64,000 nt of DNA, taken from Eremophila alpestris peregrina (taxonomy: Eukaryota > Chordata > Aves > Passeriformes > Alaudidae). The translations under genes were made by a program, and so were the position numbers. Location of the stretch: assembly GCA_009792885.1 (NCBI GenBank), contig WMCF01000003.1:19000477-19064476 (forward strand), written 5' to 3'. This document shows positions 1 through 15,300 of the stretch, piece after piece. The number at the start of each line of letters is the position of its first letter. Within the stretch, counting starts at the first letter, position 1. The notes under the pieces are model-generated. The model did not search any database and had not been told where the DNA came from. It was given only the letters and a program-made list of their open reading frames with translations.

Positions 1-3000
1 TTGTTAATTAGTCAAACATAATACAATATTCCCATTATTTTCTTCAAGATGGTGATCAGGATCTGGCTTATTATTTGGCTCTCCTTTTGCCCTTTTTTAA
101 ATGTCAAGCAAATGTTCCCTTTGTTTGCATACTGAGATACTTTCAGCATTTTGAGACTTTCTAAAATGAGTGTTATGGCAGAAGCACCACCAGCCAATTG
201 GTTAAGAATTTCTGAGTTGAAGCTCTGGATTTTTAAGCTGTTTATTCCTGATGAGGTAGTGCTCTTACATTCTTATATGGTATTTATGTACTCTGGGTTT
301 TTATCCCCTCATAAATACAGAATCTTCTGTTAATGGAACAATTTGTCTTTTCAGCATGATTATTGAGAATTTTATGATTTCTGTTTAGTAAATATTCATG
401 TCTTTATTCTCTCTTGTGCTCTGTGCTACCTAATACTAAGCCAAGTGCATTCAAATCTCCCAGATCTGAGGCACCAGTGGTGTTACATAGCATGTCACTG
501 ATTCATCTCTTCCCTTCCAGAACCTTTCCTTCCTATGCAGGTTTATAATCTCACAGCAGCTTTCCTAAGGGAAGGTTCTGGAAAGGTGTGTACCCAGGAG
601 CTAATTACAGAGACAGATACACCAGTTGCTGGTTCACTGGATATCTGTTATTAATTTGATACTTCTAACCTTGTTAAATGACCTCAGATTCTCTTTCTCC
701 TCTGTATTAGAGAACATGTATTCACTTCTTTTATTTCTGTACTGTGGTTATTTTATTGCTCATCTATATCCTTGTGGTTATCTGATATATATCACCGTCA
801 TATGAGAATAAAAGCATCGACCATGACTTCTTAAAATCAGTCAAGTAAGTTTTGTGCATGCATCAGCAAAGAAAAGGGTGAAGGGTTTAGAAAAAATGTT
901 AGTAGATTTGTCAGGTAGCACTTAAAACTGTTGTATATGTGATCACATAGATAGTGGAATTGTGACAGTCACTAAGGTGCATCAAACCACCAATGTTTTG
1001 GTGTTTGATCTGATCACTACAAACTGCAACACTGAAATGAATGTTAATTCTTGACTGGGAAGGATGGGAAGAGGATGAATGTTGAATTCTGTGCTGCAGC
1101 ATGCCACCAAAAAAGCTCGAAAGTGACCAGGAATGGTTAGACAGCATCTGCTATACTTTGTGGCAGGAATATTGCAGAAATACAGAGTTTACATGGAAGT
1201 AGGTGAATCAGCAGTAAGATCTTAAATGGAAAAGACAATACAGAACATGTTTACATTTAAACATATTCATTTTTAGGTTACCATAATCAAAATTATATTA
1301 AAAAGTTCTGGTAGCACAACAGGGCTTTGATGTTCCTGATGAAAGAATAAAGTAAGGTTTTTATTATTTTTCACAAAACCTGTGGAATTGGGGTAATTTT
1401 AAAATTAATGGAAAGCATTGAATGGAATATGGGGTGTTAACTGCTGACTTCATGAGGATACATTCAATAACATTGATAATAGCAAAATAGAATTGTGACC
1501 ACACTGAGGAGAGAAAACTTTAGAGACTAAGTGATAGGTGTTTCTTTATGGGTAGAAATCATTAAACACTCCAAGTCTTCATTACAAATACTGTAACAGC
1601 ATCTACATTTCAGAAAACAAACATAATGTTGCAAAAGTACTTGCTGAGAAGGAAATCAGAGGTTGTCTTAGAAGCATGCTTGAAAACAGACAAGTTATTA
1701 CATAATGGAAGGGTTAACATGAATTTGAAGTTTGGGTTTGATTAGGCTGATGTCTAGTTCCAGGAGCATCATGTAACGAGGAGCGCCCCATCCTGTCTTT
1801 CTCAATCCTTAGGCCTCCCTCTCCCTCCCAAAATAAATCTGTGTCTGAATGATGGGAACAAGTTTAATTAGAAGACTTGGAAAGAAGGCTATTTCCAGCA
1901 GTACCCATTTCTGGAGAAAATGGCAGAATTAAGAACCTAAAATGATCTAATATATGCATTTAAGAGACTATTTTATGCAACTGGCCATATTTCCAAGCAT
2001 AAAAACATTCTGTGCATAACAGTGTAAAGTTGCTGAATATTTAATGACAGTATACAAATGATTATGTGAAAACATAATATAGCATGCAGTCAGAAATCTT
2101 GTATCTTAACTTCAACTAAGCACACAACTTACCCCTGAGAAAAAGACAGAAACTTCTAAATTTCATCAGTGTCAGTTCTGTTGATGTTACAAGTAAATAT
2201 CAAGGTTAGGAAATATGTAGCCAATTCAGGAAGCTACATTAAATTCCTAGCAGTGTTAGTCCATGGTTGGTGTTAGTCTACTTGAAAGAAACAGGAAAGG
2301 TTTCCTTTTATTAGCTGTTACTCCAGTTTATTTGCAACTGAGCTGGAATAATTCCTATCCAAATGCATCTGGATAAACTTCAATTTACATAAATTAAATG
2401 ACACACTGAAAAAGTTGAGAGCAAAATTTATTCTCTCTTAATCTAGATGAGGCTTTCTCTACTTCCTTCATTTTCTCAGGTGCAATGATAGGGTAGTGGT
2501 TAAGAGATGTGTGAATATGCATATGAGATTTTGGGAAGGTTGTTTTATTTATTTTCAGAGCTGCTAGTAGGCTGTATGAATTTGGATGAGGAATGGAAAG
2601 CAATGGTTCAGCTGTGAGTTATAGCTATGAACATTCTGGGATTCCTTTTAAATCAAGTTCATCCTGTCTGTACTGTTACTCCAAAGAAAGAAAAAAAGAA
2701 GCATCCTCAGCATTGTTTGCTGTTCACCCCAGCTGAATAATGCTTTTGTCACATTCATGGCACTGTGGGGTCTTTTGACAGTGTCATTGGGGTTCTCTGT
2801 GCAGAAACAGACCAAGCTTTGACAGGGGAGTGCCAAGGTACTGTGGGTTTGTTTGTTTTAGGCATGTTTTAAAACTCCATCTAATGTAGCTAAAAGGAGG
2901 CATCTTACAAGAGAATTAGATCACACCAGCTATTTCTAGGATGCAGAATTCACTTAGCTTGATATAACAAGGTTCCTAAATCCCTTAACAAGTGGAAGTC

Positions 3001-5212
3001 CATCCCAGTTCAGTTCTGATAAATTTTATTTATTTTATTCTTAAAAAAAAAAATGCTTATTAGGAAGAGGCACCCTTTCTCATGACTAACCACTGGTATC
3101 AGCAGAAAAATATCTCCAGTTCACTTTCATTGGCTGGGAAGTTAAGGCACTTGTCCTTGGCTGTATCAGTGAAACTGTTCAGTCCTGAAATGCTGAGATT
3201 CATCCCACTTAGCCTGTCCAGAGAGGATTCAGTTCTGTCACTAACCCACAGCTGGCAGACATGCAATGATCTGCTTTTTAGAGGCACTGTTCTCTGCCCA
3301 ATGTGTGTACACAGAGCCTCTAGACAGCCCAGGTGATTTGGACACTTCTCCAGAAGTGAGAAAAGTAAACTCATTTTACTTCCAGTTTTTGTTTTCATTC
3401 CAAGTTATTGCACTGTTTGGTACCAGTAACTGCAACCATCTGCATCAAAGCTTTCAAAATGGCAAAGAAAAACCCTCCAAACCTGTCTCATCCTCTCTTT
3501 CTTTAACTTGAAAGATAGAAACTTCCTTGTTCATTACCCTACAGAAATATGTGGAATATCAGTATGGTTGAAATGGTGGGAAACAATGCTGTTAATAGTT
3601 CCCTGCATGTAAATGAGAACTGGATAGGACTTTTGGAAACCAGTGAGGAGATGAAGAATTGTTATTCAGCAAATGGCCTATTTTAATAATGACTTTCATT
3701 AAATGTTCAGGGTTTTGTGTCCAACAGCAGTAGTAAGACTAGTGGATATGAGTCTGTGTAACAACAATGTGATATGAGAAAGAAGCTTGCTGCTCTCTTA
3801 AAACTTGTTTATGGGTTTAAATCCATCCTGGAATGTTGTTCCACAGCAGCTGCACCATGACCACAGTGCTAGAACAGAACCAAGGTGCAGCTTCAGATCA
3901 AAGGAAAACAGCCATCGCTTTCAATCTCCTGGTAGAGGACTGATGAAAAGCAATTCTGTGTGTGTAAAGTTTGGGATTTGATTTGATTAGCTGATGCATT
4001 CGTTCGGTGATTTCAGAATTCGATTATTTAAGACACCACCATTAACCTATTTGATTTATTGATTCATATTCTTTGTGACCTGGCTATAGTTAGATTTTAA
4101 TTTAGAGAATTTAAACTAGTTTTGGTCTAGTAATATCTTGGTTTGTTCTTAATATTTCCTTACTAATTTTTAGAGAGAAAAATCTCTGCAGAGTGCATAG
4201 ATCTATATTTTGTGTATTATTTGTTCTTTAAAACCCAGAAGCCTTCAGGGAAAAAATGTAATTTAGTTCTGGTGTTTGAAAGATATGGCTCTCTTTAAAT
4301 TAAATCTTTTGTTCCCACATATTGCACAATATTTCAAGCAGCAGGGAAGTAATACCCTGTAAGTTGCAGTTTGCTCATTATAAAATCCAAAATTAACTAA
4401 TAGCAGGTAATTATCCACAAACTGTCAGTCACTCATTTCAGTAAATCTCTTAAATACATCAGCTCATATGCATAAACCCCAGTCCTACTGTACTGTGAAC
4501 TGAGTTAACAGAAATATAATTAGCCAAATAAAACAGCATCTAAAACCCCAGCATTTAGTTCCACTGAAATATAATGATGCTCAAAATGAATCATCAAATT
4601 CACTTATTTGGAGACCTGGTTGGAGGTCAAAAGCTTTTATAATTTAACAGGCTTCTTCAGTGAAAGTCAATTAATCCTGAGATGGTTGCAAGTGCATGCA
4701 GTGCAAAGGAGCCAGAACAGGGAGAAAGCTACAAAAATGTCATCCGTGGGTGGGAATTGAGACTGGATTTCAGCAGAGGGGTGAAAGGCTCCTACAGATG
4801 AAGGTTTGTTCTGCAGGGAGTGGCAATATGTTTTATGTCTAGGAGGGCACTTTGTTTATTGCTTGAGAATATGCAGAGCATTGCAAAGTGTTGCTGTGTC
4901 ACTAATGCTGAAGCAACCCTACAGCCTGATTTCTTCATGGCTCTCCCTGGTTTGGTGTTCATGCCAGACTACAGGACTTGTGTAATGGTGGTGTAGCCTG
5001 CCAAGGCCAGGAGACCTCAAGTGTGTGGCTTACTGACAGCACATTTACTTGAGCAGCCAAGCCTGCTGCAAGAAACCCCAGGGGACTACAGGACCCATCT
5101 AATCCCTTGGGTTACTGAGTACAAAGTGCCACAGATCCAGGCAGCCCTGTCATGAGAATTTAGATGAGAAAGGACCACAAAACGTTCAACCTATGCCAGG
5201 AGTGTTGGAAAT

Positions 5213-5214
<2 letters not shown>

Positions 5215-5251
<37 letters not shown>
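5215..5251 (+). repeat. poly(A) run, 37 bases
   Basis: Uninterrupted run of 37 adenines, followed by GAATTAAAAAAC. It may be a mononucleotide microsatellite or the tail of a retroposed copy; the 350 bases before it are less AT-rich than their surroundings but I do not recognise them, and I see no clear target-site duplication. Confidence 0.95.
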
Positions 5252-5253
<2 letters not shown>

Positions 5254-6794
5254 ATTAAAAAACAAAAGACAAGAGCTGGCTGAGACACTAAACTCTCACA
5301 TCTGAGGCAATGGAGCAGAGCTGCCTGATGGGTTTTCTGACCCAGGCCAAGTGTCAGAGCCAAGGATTAAATCTGATTTTGATTTCATGTGCCAATTGCA
5401 GCATTCCACCTGAAAAAGATGCTTCATCAAATGGTGATTTGGTTTGAATTGTGTCACAAAGACTGCAGTAGTATTGCAGGAATGTCAAAATGGGTAACAG
5501 GACATGTGCTCAGACTGTGGGAGTAACAAAAATAGTGTGAGTTTTTTTCACTAGCTTGATTTTTCTAGACATCTGAAATTAATTTTGGGCAGCTTAAGTA
5601 AGAGTATCCCATAAATTAAGATTCTTCCTGTTTAATGGAATATGCTGAAATAAGATTACTTTGCTTAATTTCTAAAATGCTGGTTTAAAACTTTCCAAGC
5701 AAATTGTTCTATGTACCAGTCCTACCAGCAAGGAAACAAAGTACTAACTGTGCAGCATGCCTGCTGCTCTGATTTTTAAGGTAATAACAAAATTAGGGTC
5801 ATCCTTCTTTGCTCCTCTGTAACTCAGTTATTAGACTGATTTCTAAAGAAAGAGCAGGCTTAGGATCTAATACCAGTAACAATATTTTCCATTAATATCT
5901 CTGCTAATGGCATAATATAATGAAAAAGATGTGCTTTTTTTGCTGATCCCCATCCTATGAGCTGCAAGTTCAATTGGATGTTCACTGATCTGCCTCTTTC
6001 CTTCCCAGTGTCAAATAGCCATATTACAGGAAATGGCAGAAGCAGCATGGGCAGAAGAACCTTTATTCAGTCTTGGTTTATGTGCTGAATGCAAAAACCA
6101 TCAAGACAGGTCAGAGAAAATGGATCACATAATAAAATTACCCTCTGCCTGACTACATGTTTTCGTTGCTTTCTCTTTTGCAAAAAGCAAAAGTGGTAGG
6201 ATCTCAGTCACCAGGAGATGCAGACACACATATTTGTGTATTTATGTGTGTGCTCAGTGATACCTGCAGGTAAAGGCTGTAGCAATGTGTGAACTGCAAG
6301 TACAGAATACATACTCAGGTAACACTTTCTTGTGTGGAAGCCCACCATAATTGGAGTTTGGTGTATTTTTCCCTCATCAGTGGGTTTAATAAAGAGTAGT
6401 GGGTGGGGCCTCTGAGCAAAATAATTCTGAGGAAGTCAGTATTGGTATCAAAATGCAAATGCTGCTGTTCTAAAAAGGCAGAGGTCTTGTACTCCTTTAC
6501 ATGGTTCCCCAAGGTCCAGCAGCAACAACCTTTGGCTGCCTGAAAATGAGAACCTGATGGGTGGCTGCTTGTGAATGAGAAGGTAGCTTTGCTACCATAC
6601 AGCAGTCAGTTTTATTAAGTACACTTTACCACTAACACTCCTGTTATGTTCTGTAATTTCCAGCAAGTTCTGTATCTTCTGCTTGGTAAAACAGGAATTG
6701 ATTGCACAGCTTGTGGCAGCTGGAGGCTATTCACTTTGGGACTCTAGTGATGCATTCTTAAATAATGGGCTTTACCTGAGGCTCACTTCTCCAG

Positions 6795-6976
6795 GTTCTT
6801 AAAATCAAAACATAACAACCCCAAACAAACACAACAACAACAGCAAAACCCTCCAAAAAACCCCCCAAACCCAACAAACTCAAAAAAAACCCAAAAAAAC
6901 CTCCAAAATATCCCATGAACAACCAAAACCACACCCCCCCAAAAAAACCCCAAAACCAAAAGACAAACAAAAAATG
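6795..6976 (+). repeat. A/C-rich low-complexity tract
   Basis: About 180 bases built almost only of A and C on the + strand: runs such as CCAAAAAACCCCCC, CAACAACAACA and AACCACACCCCCCC. There is no exact unit. Similar tracts occur at about 20.27 kb and, as G/T, at 37.14 kb. Confidence 0.85.
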
Positions 6977-9900
6977 TTTTATATTTGAGTACAATTCAGT
7001 TGTATATGCCTCTTTTCTCATATGAGTTTATTCTTATCTCCATGCAACTTTATTTGCAGTGCTATTTCTTCATTGTGACTTATCTGAGAACGTGAGGTGT
7101 GAGCTGGGAATTTGGCTTCCTCTACATTAGATGGAGCTTGATTCTAATTATCTGTGTTAACTCTGTGGAATGAATTATTGATCAGACCTTCTGCCTATGC
7201 CTAGACTGTTAACAAAAAGGAGTTGAGAATGGGACCCAGTTCTTCAGGTCTTAAGGGTTTCTCTTCCTGTCCTGAATTTCATAAAAGATGTTTCATACAG
7301 CTCTGAGAAACCAAGGCCTCATATAGCTTAAAAAGAGGTGGCCAGCAGCCAACTTTCAAATAAACAACCTCTGCTTTTTCATTAAAAGAAAACATTATCA
7401 TAATATTAAATTACATGTCAAATGGTGAAGGTATCTTTCCTTGTGTACAAGATATTATCCTTTGAAGTCACAGAGCCCACAGTGATTTTCACAAGAGGGT
7501 GACCAAATAGGAAAGAGGGAAAAAGTAAATAAAACAGTAACATTGGTTGCTTTTCACATTCCTCTCCTGGTCATAGAAACACATGTGTTTGGATAACACA
7601 TTTCTTGTTACCCACATGTTCTTCCCTGAACTTTAATGTCCTATATTCTTTATTTGTTCTCTAGGATATGTTACCTTTCTGGTATGCTTGTCCACATTGA
7701 CAAAAATGGTTAACATTGCAGCTGTACCTCGGTGAAGTATTTTGAAGTCAGGTATTCTGTCCAAATTCTTGTTGGTGTTGTTGTGGGACAGAGAAGGAAG
7801 CTTGCCAATGAATCTAGCTGAGATAAAGGAGATATTTAATAAAAGAGCTGATGAAAGCCCAGTTTTTATCCTGGTGTTAGGTAGCAAGCTTTCAGATGAA
7901 AGAGATTACTAACAACTAATCCTACTCACTATTGCTGTTTTTCTTTTTTGTCAAAGGATGCAAATAAAACTTCTCACTCATAACACACCAGTACTTCGTA
8001 GAATAGAGGAAACTCAGGAAAGTGACCTGGCAAAGCAGAGTGAGAGTCTGTCTCATCCTCCATTTGCACCAATAACTTATTTGAACTTCGGTTTCACACA
8101 GTTTCTTGTCCCCTGACCCCTTCCAGCTCAGTTGGGGGTTATTTCTGGGGCTGACAAGTGTTTTTGTTGGCAGCTACTGATTGATAGTCTGGATCACCAA
8201 GTATCACAATGTATTTACCATTCTAGATGCTACAAGAAAAATAAATCTCTTTGTCCTTGAGTTTATTTTGGCTTTTTTGGTGCTGAACGATCTCTTAAAC
8301 ATTCTGGACACCTGCTTTTAATCCAAATTGTTCAGTTGCTATAGTTTAAAGTTTGCTATTGACTGTGTCTTGAGAATTCACTTCAGCCAACTGGGGAACT
8401 GAGTGACATTCTTAGTGAAGCCTTGCTGTTCTGGTTTCCCTGTATGTTACTATTTTAACTACTTCCCAGCTCGTTTTTCCTCAGAGGTAAGGATATCAAG
8501 TATAGGCAGCAACAACTGCATTTTCTTTTCTTTTGTGAGCCTGAATTGGTAAGTAATGAATGATTACAATAACTATCATGTCAAAATACCTGTTATTTGT
8601 TCAACTAACCTTGGTACATTTGAAATTCTTGTTCAAATTAATTAACCAAAATGAGACTCTAGACATAACTATAGTAATCAAAATGCAGTTTACAGTGTTT
8701 TGCTCTCTTAATATTGTGAAATTTTGCTACAGAAAAAATAATTGATAAGACTAGCTCAGTAATAATTGGTACAATTTCTAAACAGATCTCTATTAGAATC
8801 AGATCAAAGACAACCAATAATATTACGGTTCCAACATGGCTCTCATTCTACACTCCATGGCCTTTACCTACTGCTGGCTCCTCCTGTGGATGCTTTTTCT
8901 CATCAACAGAATTTGTATTATGTCATGATAAGAGTTTTGAGCCTCATTCTTACACTTTCATACTCACTTCAGTGCTTTAAATCACACACTGTGCTTCTGA
9001 TACCAGATTATATTTCCATACTGTCAGGAGGATTGTAGTTGGGAGCTTTTCCTGTTGCAAGAATTGCTTTATAGAAGTTCTTAATGTACCAGCACAGCAT
9101 TAGGTGTAACCATGTAAGTGTCCTTATAAAATTGATAGTTTAACAGCATTTTCCACAGTCTCCTAGGAAAAAAATCAAATATCTGGTACCTCAGCATCTC
9201 CTCCAGTTTATGAACCACTCTATTCAAGTTGTTTGTGGGTGAGTGGGCTGTTGGTTTCTTCTTTGTTTTAAAGTTGCTTTTAGGGAGGGAGGGGGTTTCT
9301 TGGTTTTGATGAATTTATTTATTTAATGATGAATTGCAATACCTACAAGTTATAATTTTGCTAGGTTTATTTAGATCTTTCCTAATCCCTTGCTCCTCCT
9401 TGGATTGAGATGAACATCATCTCTGGGGCAATCTCTGGAGTGATTAAATAAAGATGGGTACAAACAACTAATTAGCAGGCTCTTTCAATCTTTGATCTTT
9501 CTATAGGGGTGGTATAACTTCTTTTTCTTCTTATTCCCTCTTTGTTTCTCATTAAAAGAGGCTGAGAGAAGAGATACTTTAAAAATAATAGGTAAAGGCA
9601 ACGATAACCTTGTCTTTTTAATAAAGCAGTCAATCATTAGTAAGGGTGCTGAAAGAAAAGAAATTAGAGAAAGTTAAATGTTATATGATTACTACTGATT
9701 CCATAAGGAGTATTTTGTAATTTAGAAGAGAAAATACAGTATGCCCAATAGTAGGAAAGTACCAAACAATATTCTTAAAGATTGGTATGGTCAAATGAAA
9801 TGCGTACTTAATATTTACAAATGGCATAATGTGTATTTGAGTGATTTTTTTTTTCTTTTGCTTAAACATGACTTTTTTTCTGCTTAAAATATGTCATTTG

Positions 9901-12900
9901 ATGCTTTCCCAAATGGACTACATTTGTTACTGCCACATTTTGGAAACAACTGAATATGCTGATCTTGTTAGTTTCTATATCCTGTATTTAATTTAATATC
10001 TCAGTGAATTCTCATTGTTTAAAGGAGTTGTGGTGAATAATTTTTCTTTTTTTACTGCTGGGCAGACTTGTCCAAATGAATTTGTGCATATGAATATTGC
10101 ATTTGTGTGTGAAGACAGAGTGCACAACTGTGCATGACTTCTTCACGATAAAACAATTGAGAAGCACTTGGCATGCAGTTTCTGCATGAGACTTTGAGTA
10201 TGAACATGGGAACCAGCCAGGAGCATGAAGATTTTTAGGTATTTCTCTTCTGTTACCAGCACCCTCTCAGTGTTGCAGAATTCACTGGTAGCCATGTGCT
10301 CTTCAGCAGTGAGTGAATTTTAGTAAGCGTTAATGGAACTAGGAGATATTGTTTCTGACACAAAGTGAATGGAATTATCTGCTATGTATGAATTCATTTC
10401 TGATCCTTCAATAATCTCTTAACAGTTTCATCAGAAGTTGAATGTTGGAGGAAAGCTTGTCAGTTTTGTTGACCAAAAGGCCTGGAGAATTAAATTAGTG
10501 TTGGCTGTGCTAATTCTTCCTTGTCCAGCTGAACCAGGAGAGCTGATAAGACAACAGTAACCAATTCTTTGCATCACACTTTTCCTTTGTTTTGCTAAAA
10601 GCACCTTCCCCAAGAGGTTGATCCCATCATCTGTATTATTGCACACAGTGGCTCAGAGCATTGATAGCAGGATGGGAATGGGGGACCCTTCTCTTGAATA
10701 GTGTCTGCTTGACAATGCTATACCTTGAGAGCCTCTGCTCCTGTCTAGGAAGAGTTACCAGACAAAGGAGTGTATAAAAAAAATCTGCTTTTAATGATAC
10801 ATGGGCATCCTTTTAGCTGTCCTGCACTGCTGTGCAAGGGTTAAGTACTCAAAGGGCAATCCTTAGATGATGAAGAGCTGCTGACAGTCATCCTTGTGTC
10901 AAAAGCAGATCTAGGGAAAAAAAAGTGCAGGAAATGTGCCTTTGTGCTTGGATAGCCTCTGTGAGCAAAGCATCCCCTGAGGGATTCTTAAAGCAGTGCA
11001 TGCATTTCTAGCATTCCTAAGGCTCTTACTAGTAAAACAAGGATGGCAAAGGGACATTAAGTAACCTCGAAGATCAAGGAGCTCAAGGACAGATTAAAGT
11101 CACTTCTGTCCTCTCCACTTATGTTGTGTGAAATCAAGTAATTGGAAATAATTTTATTTTTACTAAATTTAATTCTACAGGATCAATTTCATATTCATTG
11201 TAATAATTTAATCAAGACCTGGATCTGAAAATTGTATTTCTTTCAGTTTGTTGCTGGCGCACAATTCCTCTTTTTCTGTGAGATGTTGCAGTGCTGTTAC
11301 ATGGGAGTTGAAGGGTGGGGAGACAGAGCTCCTGCCACAGGCTACAAAATGCAGAGGCCTCCTGAAGCTGGCAGCTGAGCATCTCCAGAAGAACAGATGT
11401 CTAGCAATTAGGTATCCCATTTCTCTCACACCTAATTTTGCTGGTTGCTCAGGGCAACTTGCAGAAATTTTGGTTTTTTTCATCTTAGCATAGGAGTTTG
11501 TTAAAAACTAGATATTTGCTTTTGTGGGAAACTTTTAGAAATTTTTTAATTTCAAATCATGATGAAGACTCAAAATCTTAACATTTTTCACAAAGGGAAT
11601 TGTTCCAAATTCATGCTTTGACTTTATCAAAATCAGTCATTCAGTATGGCAAACAGTCTGTTTTGAGAACATGAAAGTATTTTCCTTTAGCTAGGTATTA
11701 CATCATTTTACTGTATTAATGTTAAAAACTCTGAACACAGAGCAGATTACAGAGTGAAGATGACACATTTCAACCTTAACAAAATGATGTAATATTTTCC
11801 ACGTGATTATTTGGAAGACACTAGTATTTCCTATTAAGTAATGGAACTGGCATTTCCATACAAAAACATTCCACAGGAGAATGGTCACTCAGCATTTTGC
11901 TGTCATCAGCAGAGAGTGAGGCTTCAGGCTTTCCCTTTTGAGGAATCCCATCCCTTCCACTTTTGTCTCTGCATCCACAGGCTTCCTATCTTCCTGCACG
12001 TTCCCTTGTGACTATGCCTGTCACACCTGCATGTGTGAGTTCACACATACCTCCTTCTAAGCTGCAATTGAAAAACCTTACCAGTGCTGTTCTAAAGGAA
12101 TAAACCAATTATATTTCTTCCTCTACATTTATGTGCAAGAGCACATCACTTTGGAAGTGCTGCTCCCTTGGAAGGCAAAATGTATTTCCATCAATTATTC
12201 TTGGTTCTTTGGAGCTGCTTGAAATCCTTCATTAAGAATTGGACACATTCCCCTAAATTTTATTCATTTCAGAGTAATACATCTAATGTAAGCCAGTCAT
12301 CCAAGTTACATTCCCTCTGGGAAGATGGTTCTTTGGCAATTTGCTGTAAAACAGGTGTCTTAGGGTGCAGTTTCATATCTCTTTTCTCAAATGACAAAGC
12401 CAGATTGAAAGGCTTGAGTCCTTCCTCTCTCCCCAGCTTCTCATCCTTCTCATTTTGGCAACAGACAGCATGGCCTGATGTGAACAAGACTGAAAATATT
12501 TAAAGGTTATTCTAAAACATTTAACCAATGAAAAAGGAAAATTTTCCTTAAGAATGGATGTTATTTTTATTGCAGAAAAATGAAAAAGTGTTTTGAGGTT
12601 TGGAAAGGAAAGAAATGTTCTTGAAAAATCAGAGAATTTCACTTTTCGGTTCATTTAACACTTTGGATTTTTTTTTTTCTTTTTACTTCTCTTCTTTTTC
12701 CCACGTCTTTTTTTGGTCAGTTTTCAAGAACTGAAGGAGATCTATATTCCTCGTGGGGAGAATAAAGTTATGCATCTCTTAAATCGTATTTTTTCCCCAT
12801 TAATGTGAGTGGAAGAGGAAGGGAAGAAAAGGTACCAGATTAAGAGTTCAGGATGTGGAATTCTGCTGTCTCTGACACAGGTGTGCCTTTTACATGATGT

Positions 12901-14700
12901 CATACCAGCAATGTCCAACTTGCAGATGCAAGGCTACAGTCAGGCCAATAGAATCCCACCAAGAAGAACAGAAGTTGATTGCCAGTGAAGCTGTAGTCAT
13001 ATGGACACATCCCTTTTTTCAGAGCTGACATTGATACAATCTGTGGTAGCTGTCAGGATCAATTCTGTACACAGGTAGCAGCAGTGCAGTAGGTGCCTCT
13101 TCTACCACTCACCCCAGCCTGGAGAGAGGAGAGAAAATAAAGAGTGGAGCAGAATGGAGTTCTTCCAAACACTGCATCTCAAGTGTCCTTGGAAAGCCTT
13201 TGTGCTGTTGTCCAGCCTATGATTGACTCTGGGCAGCCTAAAAAGAGGTGAGACACAATGCAAAACCCAGCCCCCATTACCTGTGAGAAATGAACAGTTA
13301 GTACTATAAAAATAGACATATGAGTATTGAGGAGCCTAGCTATAAAAAGAGAAATCTTTCCAAGTTAATATGGCAATATGTGCACACATAAGTATGTGCA
13401 TGTGTACAACACACAACCAGCAGGATGAAGTAGACACTGTATTTTCGAATTTCAAGAAGTGGTTTTGGCATCCTATTTCTCAACAGTAATTAAAATAGTA
13501 ATTCAGATCTATTTCAGTAGGTGTAGATGTACATGGAAAACTGAACAAGAAATCATAATTAGCAAGTTGTTATTCAAAGGAATTATGCTAAGTTAGTGAA
13601 GTAGTATGGACAGCAGGATTGAGGATTTCACCTTGAGTCCTATTCAATAGGTGAGGTTTGTGAGAAAAATACAGAAGCGTGGGCAAAACTTTTCCTGGGT
13701 GAGTTCTGTCTAACAGCTGTAGCACAGGAATGGAAACCTGCAATGTACCATGCTTATTGCCACTGCCAGAGCTTCACATGTCTCTGCTTTTGAAGTATTT
13801 GATTCATGAAGAGATGAGGATGCACTTTACAAAGCATTGGGGAGAATAAAGAGTGGTTGCACAGAATGATTCAGGAAACACCACTATCCAGGGAAGGAAC
13901 TGGCCACTGAGTGACTGAATAAAGAAAGCGAGGAAATGAGACAAAGCAGCATTTTGTGTATCTAGGGGCAGCCAGGAAGCAGCTTGCTGTGAGCAGCAGG
14001 AGAGGGGACTGGAGGAATTTTATACAGCCACAAATGTCTGGTCATTCACTATGTCATGGAAACTGCAGATGATCTTTGGCAATCTGAGTGAATATTACAA
14101 CAGGGACTTACTGGTTGTGAAAATCCCTTTGGATTGATCCACTTACTACCCTTCAAGGGAGATTCTTGTCAGCAGTCAGCTGGTGGGCAAGGTGATGGCA
14201 TTCTGTCTCTTGTGCATAGGAGATTGCAACATCTGAGAAGATTTTCTGAAGTAAATAAGCTACCAAATATTGTCCATAGCATAAATGACTGGCTTTTGTT
14301 TTGTAGAATATAACTAACATTAAGAATTTCGTAATGGTGCCAAAGAAGGATGGACAAGGTATGTTCTTAGAGACCATTCATGTTCTGCATATAAAGCAGG
14401 AAGGAAGTTAAAAACCAACCAAACAAATAAAAGTCTGTAAGTATTCTTCTAGTCAGATAAGTTGTATAAGACTTGGGCCTATGAAATGCATGTCTATATT
14501 CTTCAGCAAGAAGAGACTGTGCAGTTTGACTGGCCTCCAGCTCACTGGAGAGGAAGCAATCTTCCAGAGTTGTTAGGACAGACTTTTTCACATGGTGTTA
14601 AATTAGCAGCCAAGAGAAATGATCAAAAAGCAAGAAATAAAAACACTGGCTTAGGAGAGAGGCAAGTTATTGAGAATAAAATTAAACAAGGCTCCAAGGA

Positions 14701-15300
14701 CTGAAAGAGGAGTTGTCCAAGTGCCTGCGACCAATGTGATGAGGCTGGCTAACAAGCAAGTGGCAGTGAAATGCAATTACTAGTTTCTAAACCTACAGTG
14801 CTGATAAACTGGAATTTGTCAGACTAGGAGGAAGAATTCCTGTCATTGAAATTAAAGGACAGAAGGAAGTTTGGAACAGCACTGTATGGCTAAAATGCCA
14901 TTACCTCTTTCCCCAGCCATTGAACAGAATGATCTTGAAGGTCAATTAGTACCTAAAATAAATGTCAATGGGATTGCTGGTGATTGCCATACACTGTTAA
15001 ACCCAACCAAAGATCTGGATGGGATAATGACTAGCCTGTTGTGTAAGGGAAGGGAAAAGTCTTTTTTTTCCCTTGTGTATGTATGTGTATGTGAAGCCTT
15101 CAACAAAAGTGGCATATTGGTGGTTTCATTCTCCTAGTATGGAAGCCTATTTGCAAATATTGAATAGGTGACAGTATCAGAATGAAAATTCCTCTGTCAC
15201 TTGTTAGGATAATCTCTTGGATTCATTCTCAGCAGATAAAGAATTGAGTTCTGAACTAAACTTGTATATTCAACAAGTGGAAGTGGTTGTGGTTTGAGTG
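14701..15300. other. No gene seen
   Basis: Unique-looking AT-rich sequence before the decayed LINE; its left part may belong to that element but I cannot show it. Confidence 0.4.

Larger units (their letters stand above)
1..14700. other. No gene seen: 5' flank or intron 1
   Basis: AT-rich, CpG-poor sequence with stops in all frames. The longest frames are short, AT-biased and lack family motifs or a fitting phase-1 donor. There is no CpG-island promoter, so LTK exon 1 with its signal peptide is probably to the left of the window. A poly(A) run and an A/C-rich tract are listed separately. Confidence 0.6.

Noticed and set aside
12168..12503. 111-codon + strand frame as LTK exon 1 with a signal peptide
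   Set aside because: Its first true Met is followed by a weak hydrophobic stretch, but there is no fitting phase-1 donor, no GC-rich context and no family similarity.
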